The notes under the pieces were generated by a model. That model was not told where the DNA came from. It searched no databases and saw nothing but the letters and a program-made list of their open reading frames with translations. The position numbers and the translations under genes were made by a program. This document shows, in pieces, positions 1 through 7,671 of a stretch of 10,124 nt of DNA; the first letter of the stretch is position 1, and each line of letters opens with the position of its first letter. The stretch is taken from NCBI GenBank assembly GCA_023667385.1, contig JAMPAE010000043.1, positions 1 to 10,124 on the forward strand, read 5' to 3'. The DNA is from Ruminococcus sp. GTDB lineage: Bacteria; Bacillota; Clostridia; Oscillospirales; Acutalibacteraceae.

Positions 1-9
1 TTAAATCCA

Positions 10-38
10 TTGATTTTATTCGCTCTGTGGGGTAATAT
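10..38 (+). promoter_or_regulatory. possible sigma-A promoter for the AI-2E-family gene
   Basis: TTGATT (10-15) and TAATAT (33-38) are separated by 17 bp, each matching 4 of 6 consensus bases. The surroundings are very AT-rich (TAATATAATATAAATATATA), so chance matches are likely. A second -10-like TATGAT lies at 105-110 but has no -35 partner. Nothing else is recognisable in positions 1-150. Confidence 0.3.
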
Positions 39-163
39 AATATAAATATATAACAAAAATTTACAGTTAAAAGCGTTTTTAAGGCTCATTTTTCCTGCTC
101 ATATTATGATAGACAGGACAAATCAGATTGCTCTGCTTTTAAAACACAGAAAGGGTGTTGTTT

Positions 164-1387
164 GTGAAGGAAGTTGAAAAAAGGCGAAACACATTGATTA
201 ATGTTCTTTATTTTGCAATGATACTTGCAATTGTTGTTGTGCTGTTGCGCTATGCGGTAAGTATCTGTCTGCCGTTTATCATTGCATTTATTGTTGCGGC
301 GATTCTTCAAAAGCCGAAGAATTTCCTCGTCAGCAAAACTCCGCTGAAAAAAGGTGCTGCTTCCGGCATCTGTGTTTTGCTGACAATTTTCATTGTGGTT
401 GCTCTCATTGCGCTCATCGGCGTGAGGGTTTCAACCGAAATCAAAGGCTTCATTGATTACATCATGATTCAGCTTCAGGATATGGATAAGGTTGTTGACA
501 ACGTTGAAAGCTGGCTGATGAATTTGATTAGCTCACTGCCCGAATTTTTGCGTAAAACGCTCAATGAAAGCGCAACTCAGATGTTCGCTCAATTGAGAGA
601 CTCAATCAGCGGTAACAGTGATGAACTTGCATCGCAAATCACAAGCGGAATCGGCGGCAAGTTCAGCCTTTCTTGGATCACAACCCCGATAAGCGGTGTT
701 ATTTCAACAGCAAAGCAGCTCCCGTCAGTTTTTGTTGCAGTCATCATTTCGCTGGTTGCATGCTGCTTCATGACAAGCGAATTTCCTGAAATCATCAACT
801 TCTTCAAGCTTCAGTTTCCTGAAAACAGACGCAAGGACCTTTCAAGGGCAAAAGTGATTTTGAAAGATTCGCTTGGTAAAATGGCAAAAGCTTATGCACT
901 CATTATTCTTGTGACTTTCATTGAAATGAGCATCGGTCTGACAATACTCAAACTCATTCACGTTTTCGATTCTTCTTATATCATCCTCATTGCTGCCGCA
1001 ACGGCAATTGTTGACATCCTGCCGGTTCTTGGAACAGGCACGGTGTTAGTGCCGTGGGCAATTTATTCATTCATCATGGGTAACGTCGGCATGGGTATAG
1101 GACTCATTGTGATTTATGCGGCAATTTCCATCATCCGTCAGGTTATTGAGCCAAAGCTTGTTGCAGGTCAGCTTGGACTTTCCCCGATTGTTACAATTGC
1201 TGCACTGTATTTTGGCTTGAAGCTGTTCGGCGTTCTTGGAATGTTCATCACTCCGCTGCTTGTCATTATGCTCAAACTTCTCAACGATGAGGGCATCGTT
1301 AAGCTTTGGAAATCACCTGCAAGGGTTAAAGCTGAAGCAGAAGCAGCTCAGGCAGAAAAAGCAGAGAACGCTTCAGACGAAAAATAA
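164..1387 (+). CDS. AI-2E family transporter (YtvI/PerM-like membrane protein)
   Basis: Polytopic membrane protein of the AI-2E/UPF0118 family. Members have been linked to autoinducer-2 export, to Na+/H+ exchange, or (YtvI branch) to sporulation, so the substrate here is not known. Counting from the GTG at 164 (407 aa), hydrophobic segments lie near residues 9-29, 31-49 and 65-87. A long extracytoplasmic or cytoplasmic region follows at about 92-177, then further segments near 187-203, 240-264, 267-282, 285-305, 307-325 and 340-372. The family signature is clear at PKLVAGQLGL (about 340-349) and GLKLFGVLGMFITPLL (about 361-376). The C-terminus is a charged Ala/Glu/Lys-rich tail. I prefer the GTG at 164 because AGAAAGGG (148-155) sits 8 nt before it. 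A GTG at 155 is in frame, but its G is the last base of that ribosome site. The length is typical of the family and no damage is seen. Confidence 0.9.
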   Translation: MKEVEKRRNTLINVLYFAMILAIVVVLLRYAVSICLPFIIAFIVAAILQKPKNFLVSKTPLKKGAASGICVLLTIFIVVALIALIGVRVSTEIKGFIDYIMIQLQDMDKVVDNVESWLMNLISSLPEFLRKTLNESATQMFAQLRDSISGNSDELASQITSGIGGKFSLSWITTPISGVISTAKQLPSVFVAVIISLVACCFMTSEFPEIINFFKLQFPENRRKDLSRAKVILKDSLGKMAKAYALIILVTFIEMSIGLTILKLIHVFDSSYIILIAAATAIVDILPVLGTGTVLVPWAIYSFIMGNVGMGIGLIVIYAAISIIRQVIEPKLVAGQLGLSPIVTIAALYFGLKLFGVLGMFITPLLVIMLKLLNDEGIVKLWKSPARVKAEAEAAQAEKAENASDEK

Positions 1388-1405
1388 ACGCCGGAGGGAT
1401 TTATC

Positions 1406-1933
1406 GTGCATTTCAAAAAAACACTTTCGGTTTTGCTTGCAGTTTTGCTGATATTTTCACTTTCGGCAACTGATTTTGCGGCTGACACGATAAAAATTGA
1501 CGGCTCAAACTGGATGAGTGCCGTTTACTTTTGCAACAATGTATGTTGAGGATGAGTATAAGCTCAGCCCGAAGAAAAAGGTTGAAGCTGTCAAGCTGTT
1601 CCTTGATGCGGATTATGAAAACGATGACACTTGCTTTTTGATTTGTAACACAAGTTCTTCTGACGGTGGCTTTCCTGAAAAGAATGCAGTGCTCATCAAT
1701 GAATTTCTTGAAAGTTACAGCTTCATTTCCGGCAAGAAATACGGCATTATCTGCATGGATTTTGTGACGCAGAGTCTTGCTGAAAAGGTATATATGACAA
1801 ATGTTGACAACATGATAAATGAACCGAATGAACCTGTTGCAGGCAACAGCGTATATAGTTCCTTCGTTTCATGGGCAGACTCATCAGAAAGATGAATGAC
1901 ATTGTGCTCAAACTTTGTCTGCTGTTTAGATAA
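1406..1933 (+). pseudogene. remnant of secreted PI-PLC X-domain phospholipase, internal deletion plus frameshifts
   Basis: GTG at 1406 is preceded by GGAGGG (1393-1398, 7 nt spacing), only 18 bp after the AI-2E gene, so co-transcription is likely. The reading frame encodes a clear signal peptide (MHFKKTLSVLLAVLLIFSLS...DFAA) and then IDGSNWMSAV, which resembles the start of mature PI-PLC-like proteins (WMs... before the PGTHDS block). It then ends at TGA 1545-1547. From about 1518 the +1 frame continues with PFTFATMYVEDEYKLSPKKK, a block on the VQDxYK pattern. FLICNTSSSDG, INEFLESY and YGIICMDFVTQSLAEKVYMTN follow, all typical of the C-terminal half of the X domain, to TGA 1893-1895. The PGTHDS region and both catalytic histidines are absent, so an internal segment has been deleted and the join is out of frame. 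Near 1868-1871 another frame continues as MGRLIRKMNDIVLKLCLLFR to TAA 1931-1933, which looks like the lost natural C-terminus. Active enzyme is not expected. The family call is by motif memory, not by a search. Confidence 0.75.
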
Positions 1934-1948
1934 GTTAATGAAAATAAC

Positions 1949-1980
1949 GTACTCTCTGATTTGGAGAGTACATCTTTTTT
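1949..1980 (+). terminator. intrinsic terminator after AI-2E gene / PI-PLC remnant
   Basis: GTACTCTC (1949-1956) and GAGAGTAC (1964-1971) form a perfect 8-bp stem with a 7-nt loop, followed by ATC and six T (1975-1980). It lies 16 bp past the inferred old stop of the pseudogene and in the gap to the convergent MATE gene. On the minus strand the stem is followed by GTTATTTTC, a weaker T tract, so it may also slow read-through from the MATE gene. Confidence 0.8.
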
Positions 1981-2031
1981 GTCATATCGGGAATTTTAGA
2001 ACTGTTAAAGCGTTTGCGGGTCACTTTTAAG

Positions 2032-3417
2032 TTAGTCTTGGATTTCAACGTTCACAATTTTGTTTTCGCCAACTTTGGAGATGATGTTTTTGTATACGTA
2101 CAAATAGCACAGCACACTGACAACAAGCGAAACAGCTTCTGCAATCGGGAATGCAAGCCAGACTCTGTTGAGTACGCCTGTTTTTGAAAGAAAGTAAGCA
2201 ACAGGGATGAGCACAATGAGCTGACGTGCAATTGAAACAATCATTGAGAAATAGCTTTTGCCGATTGCCTGGAAAACCGAGCCGATGCAGATGCAGAAGC
2301 CGGCAATGATGAACGAGGTGCTGATTGTTCTCAATGCAGGAACGCCGATTCCCATCAAATCATCAGATGCCTCAAACAGACTGAGCATTGTTTCCGGCAT
2401 GATCCACATCAGCAGAGTGCCTACCGCCATGATTGAGCAGGCGAGAATCAGGCTGAATTTGACTGTTTTTGTCATGCGCTGTTTGTTGCCTGCACCGTAG
2501 TTATAGGCAATGATTGGAATTGTGCCGTTATTAAGGCCGAAGATTGGCATGAAGATGAAGCTTTGAAGCTTGAAGTAGATTCCGAAAACTGCGGCGGCAG
2601 TATCTGTGAAGCCAAGCAAGATCTTGTTCATTGCATATGTCATGACAGAGCCGATGCCGACCATGATGATTGACGGAATACCTATTTTATAAATTCCACC
2701 AATCATTTTTCCGCTTGGTTTGAAGCCTTTGATTTTCAGGCTGATTTCCTTGTTGAAGAAATGATTGAGAATCAGACCTGCGATGAATGCGGCAATCTGA
2801 CCGGTGACAGTTGCAATTGCTGCGCCCTTTGCTTCAAGGCGTGGGAACGGTCCGAGACCGAGAATGAGAAGCGGATCAAGGATGATGTTGATGAGCGCAC
2901 CGATGAGCTGAGTTGCCATTGAAAGTGTTGTTCTGCCCGTTGACTGCATGAGCCTTTCGCAGGTTACCTGACCGAAAACGCCAAATGAAAAGATGCAGCA
3001 AACAGAAAGATAATCAACACCATAGCCGTAAATCGGGGAATCAGAAGCAATCTGCGAATTAAAGAACAGCTTTGTTCCGAAAATGCCGAACAGCAGAAAG
3101 ATGACTGCATTGATGATTGCAAGGAACATACCGTTTGAAGCAACCTTGTTTGCTTTGTCATAATCCTTTTCGCCCAAACTTCTTGAAAGAAGGGCGTTGA
3201 CGCCGACGCCTGTTCCTGTTGCAAAACCGATCATGAGGTTCTGCATTGGGAAGGCGAGTGAAACTGCCGTAAGTGCGTCCTGGCTGACCCTTGAAACAAA
3301 CACACTGTCAACAACGTTATAAAGTGCCTGAACAAGCATTGAAATCATCATTGGCAGTGACATTGAAATGATTAACTTTCCAATGGGCATAACACCCATT
3401 TTGTTTTCCTTTTTCAT
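2032..3417 (-). CDS. MATE family efflux transporter
   Basis: Multidrug and toxic-compound extrusion transporter of 461 aa, the usual family length, with two MatE halves (about residues 17-177 and 240-400) and about 12 hydrophobic segments. Such proteins export drugs or metabolites using a Na+ or H+ gradient; the substrate cannot be read from the sequence. Recognisable family blocks are ALYNVVDSVFV (31-41), ALINIILDPLLILG (174-187), GAAIATVTGQ (198-207), the start of the second half around GIPSIIMVGIGS (246-257) and FQAIGKSYFS (382-391). The ATG at 3417 is supported by AAAGGGAG seven bases upstream (3425-3432); the next in-frame ATG, seven codons in, has no such site. It is monocistronic, convergent with the AI-2E/PI-PLC transcript and divergent from the phosphoesterase gene. 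No truncation or frameshift is seen. Confidence 0.95.
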   Translation of the reverse strand: MKKENKMGVMPIGKLIISMSLPMMISMLVQALYNVVDSVFVSRVSQDALTAVSLAFPMQNLMIGFATGTGVGVNALLSRSLGEKDYDKANKVASNGMFLAIINAVIFLLFGIFGTKLFFNSQIASDSPIYGYGVDYLSVCCIFSFGVFGQVTCERLMQSTGRTTLSMATQLIGALINIILDPLLILGLGPFPRLEAKGAAIATVTGQIAAFIAGLILNHFFNKEISLKIKGFKPSGKMIGGIYKIGIPSIIMVGIGSVMTYAMNKILLGFTDTAAAVFGIYFKLQSFIFMPIFGLNNGTIPIIAYNYGAGNKQRMTKTVKFSLILACSIMAVGTLLMWIMPETMLSLFEASDDLMGIGVPALRTISTSFIIAGFCICIGSVFQAIGKSYFSMIVSIARQLIVLIPVAYFLSKTGVLNRVWLAFPIAEAVSLVVSVLCYLYVYKNIISKVGENKIVNVEIQD

Positions 3418-3504
3418 TTTAAAACTCCCTTTCCGGTTTGTGATTTATTGTGCGAATCACTGAGTATGATTTTATTGAAAATTACACATCTTTTTCCAAT
3501 TATA

Positions 3505-3533
3505 ATTATAACATCAGCAATACGTTGTTTCTA
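3505..3533 (-). promoter_or_regulatory. candidate promoter of the MATE gene
   Basis: On the minus strand TAGAAA (3528-3533) and a perfect TATAAT (3505-3510) are 17 bp apart. The -10 is half of the palindrome-like TATAATTATAAT. Transcription would start about 80 bases before the ATG. The -35 matches 4 of 6 bases. Confidence 0.45.
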
Positions 3534-3664
3534 TTGCTTTTATGTAGATTTTAACAATTTTTAGTCAAGGGCTTTTGTGCACATTCCCAGTGCTTTGTGA
3601 ATTTTAACTAAAAATCGGTGGATATATTTGTAATCAAAAATCATACTTTTTAATCACTTTGGGC

Positions 3665-3694
3665 TTCATTTGTCGCATATGTTTGTGTTATAAT
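3665..3694 (+). promoter_or_regulatory. extended -10 promoter of the phosphoesterase gene
   Basis: A perfect TATAAT (3689-3694) is preceded by TGT, giving the extended -10 form TGTTATAAT (3686-3694), which compensates for the weak -35 TTCATT (3665-3670, 18 bp spacing). The predicted start near 3701 gives a leader of about 60 nt. Confidence 0.6.
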
Positions 3695-3715
3695 GATTGA
3701 GCTAAATTTTCACGG

Positions 3716-3738
3716 GCGGCAAAAACTAAATTTGCCGC
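3716..3738 (+). promoter_or_regulatory. 5'-leader hairpin before the phosphoesterase gene
   Basis: GCGGCAAA (3716-3723) and TTTGCCGC (3731-3738) form a perfect 8-bp stem with a 7-nt loop. It is placed just after the predicted transcription start and ends 12 bp before the GAGGAGG ribosome site (3750-3755). No T tract follows, so it is not a terminator. It could stabilise the mRNA or be an operator in DNA form. Confidence 0.4.
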
Positions 3739-3763
3739 TGAATTTATTGAGGAGGAAATCAAC

Positions 3764-6700
3764 ATGAGAAAAGCAAAAAAAATTCTTGCTGTTGTTCTCG
3801 CTTTGGTGATGATTCTCTGCGTTTCGCAGGTTTCAACCTTTGCTGAGCTTGGCGGCGAGAGAGTTGTGGATTCGCTTCCGTTTGCTCAGATGTCGGATCT
3901 TCATTATTATCCGGAAAAGCTTATGGGCAACAAAGGCGAGGCATGGCAAAACTTTTCAAGGCTTGAATCAAAAATGTATACGGAATCGGAACAGATCATC
4001 CGCACAGGCCTTGACACTTTGGTTGCCAGAGCAAAGGAAACAGGAATCAAATATGTGTTCCTTTCAGGTGACCTGACAAAAGACAGTGAGTATGAAGCTC
4101 ACATCGGTCTTGCAAAGATACTCAAGGAGTATCAGGATAAATATGATGTTAAGTTTCTTGTGACAAACGGAAACCATGACATTAACACAACAAAGGCCTG
4201 CACCTTTGAAAACGGCAAAAAAGAGCAGACAAGAGCAATCACTGCTGCTGAATTTGCTCAGGTTTATGCTGAATTTGGTTTTAACGATGCAATTGCAAGA
4301 TATGCTTATCCCGAAAAAGGCGACAAGATTCAGGGTGCACTTTCATATGTTGCAGAGCTTGACGGTGACTACCGCCTTATCGTAATCGACAGTAACAAAT
4401 ATTCGTTTGATGAGCCTGCAAAGGATCAGACGAGCGGTATGGTTACAGAAGAACTTATGCAGTGGGTTAAGGCTCAGATTGATGATGCAAAAGCAGCAGG
4501 AACAGTTCCGATGGTTATGCTTCATCATGGCCTTGCTGCTCACATGAAAACAGAACCGTCAATCACCTTTGCGTTTCCGCTTGATGACTATATGCCTGTT
4601 GCAGAACAGCTTGCAGCATGGGGCATCAATTATGTTTTCACAGGTCATCTTCACACTAATGATGCATCTGCAACAATCAATGATGACGGTCAGCCGCTTT
4701 ATGACTTTGAGGCTCCGTCACTGACAGGCTTCCCGAACAACTATCGTGAATTTGTTGTTGAAACAAAGGTGAGCGGTGAAACTCAGATTACATCAGAAGC
4801 AATTGACTTTGACGATGTTGCAAAATTCACCTTTGACGGTGTTACATATGATAACAATTCATATAAATATAAGGCATTCGACATCTGCTTTGGCGGTGGT
4901 ATGTCAAAAGACGGCAAGGCTAATGTAACATCATTCTTGCTTGGCATTGTCAAAAATTACGTTGGCTCTTATCTTACTCAAATCACAGAGGCAGGCGGTG
5001 TTGTGCCGTTCCTCAAAACAATGAACATTGACCTTGAGGGTATCCTCGCAGGTTTCCTTGAACCATACATCGGCGATGGCTTCAAGATTGGTTCATATAA
5101 TATCTTTTCGGTTGACAACCTGATGTGGTTCATCAATGACCTTTGCGATCAGATTTCAACCCTTTACATCGACAATCCGCAGAATCTCTATGATCTTCTT
5201 GAGGGCGTTATTGATCAGCTTGCAACAATTGAAGTTTCTGAAAAGCCGTGCACAAAGTTCATTGAAAAATTTGGCTTTGGTGATGCTTCAAAGCCCGGCA
5301 ACCTCGGTGATGCAGTGCTCAGCGCAATGTATTATTGGTATACCGGCAACGAGGACATCTCTGATGATGCATTTATTCAGGATACTCTTGACAAGCTTGA
5401 AAATGGTGACACAGCTCACAGAATTTTCTATAAGCTGCTTGATTTGCTCATTGGTGACATCGTTGAAGATGCACTGCTTTCAAAGCTTGAAATCAGGGTT
5501 GACAAACTTCTTGCAGACAAGGGACTTCAAAAGAAGATGGGTGAGGGTATCAACTATCTGCTCAGCTATGTTCTCAAAGGCGATTTCAGATATATGAACC
5601 TTGTGAATATCATCTTTGCGCTTGAAGTGCTTCCTTATTCAAGCATCTATGACATTCTTGATCAGTTGCTTCTTCAAAAGTACCTCACAGACAGTCAGCT
5701 TGAATCAATCGGAATTTTTGTGGCTTATGTTCTTGCTGACTTCTCAACCGATGTAAACCCGAAGCTTCACGGCGACTATGATGTGACATATTCATCAGCA
5801 AAATGCGCAGTTGTTGCAGATCAGGAAAATTATCGTATGCCAACAATGGTAAGCGTCACCATGGGTGAGGATTCCAAAACACAGGCAACCGTTAACTGGT
5901 TCTCTAAGTTCTCACTTGAAGATGCCGACATCGAAATATATAAGGCAGATAAAGAGCCGAACTTCACGGGATCTGCAACAACAGATGCAGATTTCACAAT
6001 CGAAACCGAATCAAAAATGGTTGAAAGATCATATCCGGGCATTGACCTTGGAATCTTCGGACTTTTCCAATATGCATTTGATATGCAGCAGCACACGGTT
6101 ACACTTTCAAACCTTGAACCCGGCTCAACCTATTATTACCGTGTCGGTAATGCTAAATATGGCTGGTGGAGCCAAACAGGAACAATCACAACTGCTGACG
6201 GCGGCAACAAGGTGACCTTCCTGCACATGACCGACCCTCAATCGCAAAACGCAAAACAATATAACAGAGCATGGGCAAATGTTCTTGACAAGGCATACAG
6301 CATCTATCCGGATGCAAAATTCATTGTCAACACAGGTGACCTTGTTGACCACGGTGATAACAACAAGCAGTGGCAGTATATGTTTGATTGCGGCGCTGCA
6401 AATCTGATGAATACTTATCTCATGCCTGTTTCAGGTAACCACGAGGGCAAGGGCACAAACGCAACAGCAAACTACTTCGTGCTCCCGAATATGCCGCAGC
6501 AAGACACCACAACAGGTGTATACTATTCATATGATTACAACAACGTTCACATTGCAGTTTTGAACACAAACAACCTCAGTGAGGATGAATCGCTTTCAAC
6601 CGATCAGCTTGAATGGCTCAAAGCTGACATGGCGAAGAGTGATGCTCAGTGGAAATTTGTTGCACTTCACAAGGCGATTTATTCACAGGGCTCACATTAT

Positions 6701-7279
6701 TCAGACAGTGATGTTTGTGCTTTGCGTGATCAACTCAGTGTACTCATGCCGCAGCTTGGCATCGACATGGTGTTCCAGGGTCACGATCATGTTTACATGA
6801 GAACAGGTTCACTTGCAAACAATGAAAAAACTGACACCTCAATCACTTACCTGAAAAAAGACGGCAACGTATACAAAACTCAGGTGCTGCCGACCGGCAC
6901 ATCATATGTCATCACCGGTTGCTCCGGCGTCAAGTCATATATCCAAAATGACGTCACAAAAACCGACAAATACTTCCCACGTGCTGAGAAGATTTACTCG
7001 GTTGACGCACCGATGTTTGCCGGCATTCAAATTGAGGACGGCGTTCTGTACTTCGATGCATACACTGTTCAGGGTGATGAAGCAACAGCGATTGACCGTT
7101 TTGCAATTCAGAAGAACGTGAACCAGGGTGAGGTTGTTGACGATTACAACGGCGCAGAGGAAGAGGTTAAGAACAACGAGTTCCTTTCAGTGCTGAAAAC
7201 ACTTTCAGATTATATTCTGAAGATTTTCACCGTAATCATCAACTTCATCGAAATCTATATTCTGAACATCAAGCCGTAA
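3764..7279 (+). CDS. secreted protein with two calcineurin-like metallophosphoesterase domains
   Basis: An exported 1171-aa phosphoesterase predicted to cleave phosphomonoesters or diesters outside the cell; the substrate is unknown. The signal peptide is residues 1-27. Domain 1 (about 38-345) has the complete dimetal motif set: D45-x-H47, GD 102-103, GNHD 136-139, HH 254-255 and GHLH 294-297. Residues about 370-665 are rich in amphipathic helices and match no domain I know. A beta-sandwich like the N-terminal domain of purple acid phosphatases spans about 690-812, including LEPGSTYYYRVG. Domain 2 (about 815-1065) has D824-P-Q826, GD 858-859, GNHE 891-894, H969 and GHDH 1006-1009. The Tyr ligand expected three residues after the GD aspartate in true purple acid phosphatases is Asp862 here. 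The C-terminus (1140-1171) is an amphipathic to hydrophobic stretch without an LPxTG signal. The start is set by GGAGG (3751-3755, 8 nt before ATG). Monocistronic, with its own promoter and terminator. Confidence 0.92.
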   Translation: MRKAKKILAVVLALVMILCVSQVSTFAELGGERVVDSLPFAQMSDLHYYPEKLMGNKGEAWQNFSRLESKMYTESEQIIRTGLDTLVARAKETGIKYVFLSGDLTKDSEYEAHIGLAKILKEYQDKYDVKFLVTNGNHDINTTKACTFENGKKEQTRAITAAEFAQVYAEFGFNDAIARYAYPEKGDKIQGALSYVAELDGDYRLIVIDSNKYSFDEPAKDQTSGMVTEELMQWVKAQIDDAKAAGTVPMVMLHHGLAAHMKTEPSITFAFPLDDYMPVAEQLAAWGINYVFTGHLHTNDASATINDDGQPLYDFEAPSLTGFPNNYREFVVETKVSGETQITSEAIDFDDVAKFTFDGVTYDNNSYKYKAFDICFGGGMSKDGKANVTSFLLGIVKNYVGSYLTQITEAGGVVPFLKTMNIDLEGILAGFLEPYIGDGFKIGSYNIFSVDNLMWFINDLCDQISTLYIDNPQNLYDLLEGVIDQLATIEVSEKPCTKFIEKFGFGDASKPGNLGDAVLSAMYYWYTGNEDISDDAFIQDTLDKLENGDTAHRIFYKLLDLLIGDIVEDALLSKLEIRVDKLLADKGLQKKMGEGINYLLSYVLKGDFRYMNLVNIIFALEVLPYSSIYDILDQLLLQKYLTDSQLESIGIFVAYVLADFSTDVNPKLHGDYDVTYSSAKCAVVADQENYRMPTMVSVTMGEDSKTQATVNWFSKFSLEDADIEIYKADKEPNFTGSATTDADFTIETESKMVERSYPGIDLGIFGLFQYAFDMQQHTVTLSNLEPGSTYYYRVGNAKYGWWSQTGTITTADGGNKVTFLHMTDPQSQNAKQYNRAWANVLDKAYSIYPDAKFIVNTGDLVDHGDNNKQWQYMFDCGAANLMNTYLMPVSGNHEGKGTNATANYFVLPNMPQQDTTTGVYYSYDYNNVHIAVLNTNNLSEDESLSTDQLEWLKADMAKSDAQWKFVALHKAIYSQGSHYSDSDVCALRDQLSVLMPQLGIDMVFQGHDHVYMRTGSLANNEKTDTSITYLKKDGNVYKTQVLPTGTSYVITGCSGVKSYIQNDVTKTDKYFPRAEKIYSVDAPMFAGIQIEDGVLYFDAYTVQGDEATAIDRFAIQKNVNQGEVVDDYNGAEEEVKNNEFLSVLKTLSDYILKIFTVIINFIEIYILNIKP

Positions 7280-7292
7280 AAAATAAAAACTT

Positions 7293-7328
7293 AAACCACG
7301 CTCGGTCAAAAGCTGAGCGTGGTTTTTT
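7293..7328. terminator. bidirectional terminator between phosphoesterase and XRE genes
   Basis: AAACCACGCTC (7293-7303) and GAGCGTGGTTT (7315-7325) pair perfectly over 11 bp around an 11-nt loop, and the T tract runs 7323-7328. On the minus strand the same stem is followed by AAGTTTTTATTTTTT, so it can also end the convergent XRE transcript. It is the strongest terminator in the window. Confidence 0.92.
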
Positions 7329-7400
7329 CATCCTGCCGAAACGGCAAGTCTTGATTAACAGTCAGTGGATATGATGTCCGTGAGGATTCGTCGGAGTTTT

Positions 7401-7622
7401 CTAACGTCTTTCATCGTCTCTGAAAAATGTTGGGTCATTTGTTCGCTCAAGAAGATAATCAACGGAAACGTTGAAATAATCGGCAAAACGAATCAGCATG
7501 GCATAGCCTGCCTCACGCTCACCGGTTTCATAGCGGCTGACGGAATTTTGGCTGATGTTCAGATCCATTGCAAGTTTAAGTTGGGTAATGTTTCTGCTTT
7601 TGCGCAGTTCACGCAGTCTCAC
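7401..7622 (-). CDS. small XRE-family helix-turn-helix transcriptional regulator
   Basis: 73-aa DNA-binding protein that is almost entirely one HTH_3/XRE domain. RLRELRKSRNITQLKLAMDL supplies helices 1 and 2, ISQNSVSRYETGER (about 23-36) is the recognition helix and the conserved YExG turn, and LIRFADYFNVSVDYLLER (43-60) gives the last helices. Such proteins usually bind as dimers to palindromes, often at their own promoter, and the matched palindromes at 7729-7745 and 7754-7770 upstream are the obvious candidates. There is no C-terminal sensor or oligomerisation domain beyond a 13-residue tail. The GTG start at 7622 follows directly in-frame TGA-TTT-GCC, so no longer N-terminus is possible. 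The best ribosome site, AAAGG (7635-7639), is 12 nt away, so translation may be weak. No toxin, phage or conjugation gene lies next to it, so its role is open. Confidence 0.88.
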   Translation of the reverse strand: MRLRELRKSRNITQLKLAMDLNISQNSVSRYETGEREAGYAMLIRFADYFNVSVDYLLERTNDPTFFRDDERR

Positions 7623-7671
7623 GGCAAATCACAGCCTTTCAGGCTTAATAAAATCGCACTGATTAGTTTGT

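Larger units (their letters stand above)
3418..3763. other. divergent intergenic region
   Basis: 346 bp, strongly AT-rich, without a credible ORF. It holds a candidate promoter for each flanking gene (3505-3533 minus, 3665-3694 plus) and a leader hairpin. A 9-bp inverted repeat ATTTTTAGT (3557-3565) / ACTAAAAAT (3607-3615) brackets 41 bp between the two promoters. The repeat could be an operator or a chance AT-rich match, and I cannot tell which. Confidence 0.5.

Noticed and set aside
1540..1550. Programmed +1 frameshift at TGT TGA in the PI-PLC remnant, like the release-factor-2 gene
   Set aside because: Homology blocks are missing between the two frames and no stimulatory Shine-Dalgarno or slippery CTT lies before the TGA, so deletion explains it better.
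5136..5597. 153-codon plus-strand frame inside the phosphoesterase gene
   Set aside because: It is an out-of-frame shadow within the unbroken 1171-codon gene and has no start signal.
7334..7346. TGCCG-AAA-CGGCA hairpin as a separate XRE terminator
   Set aside because: The stem is only 5 bp and no T tract follows on either strand; the adjacent 11-bp bidirectional terminator suffices.
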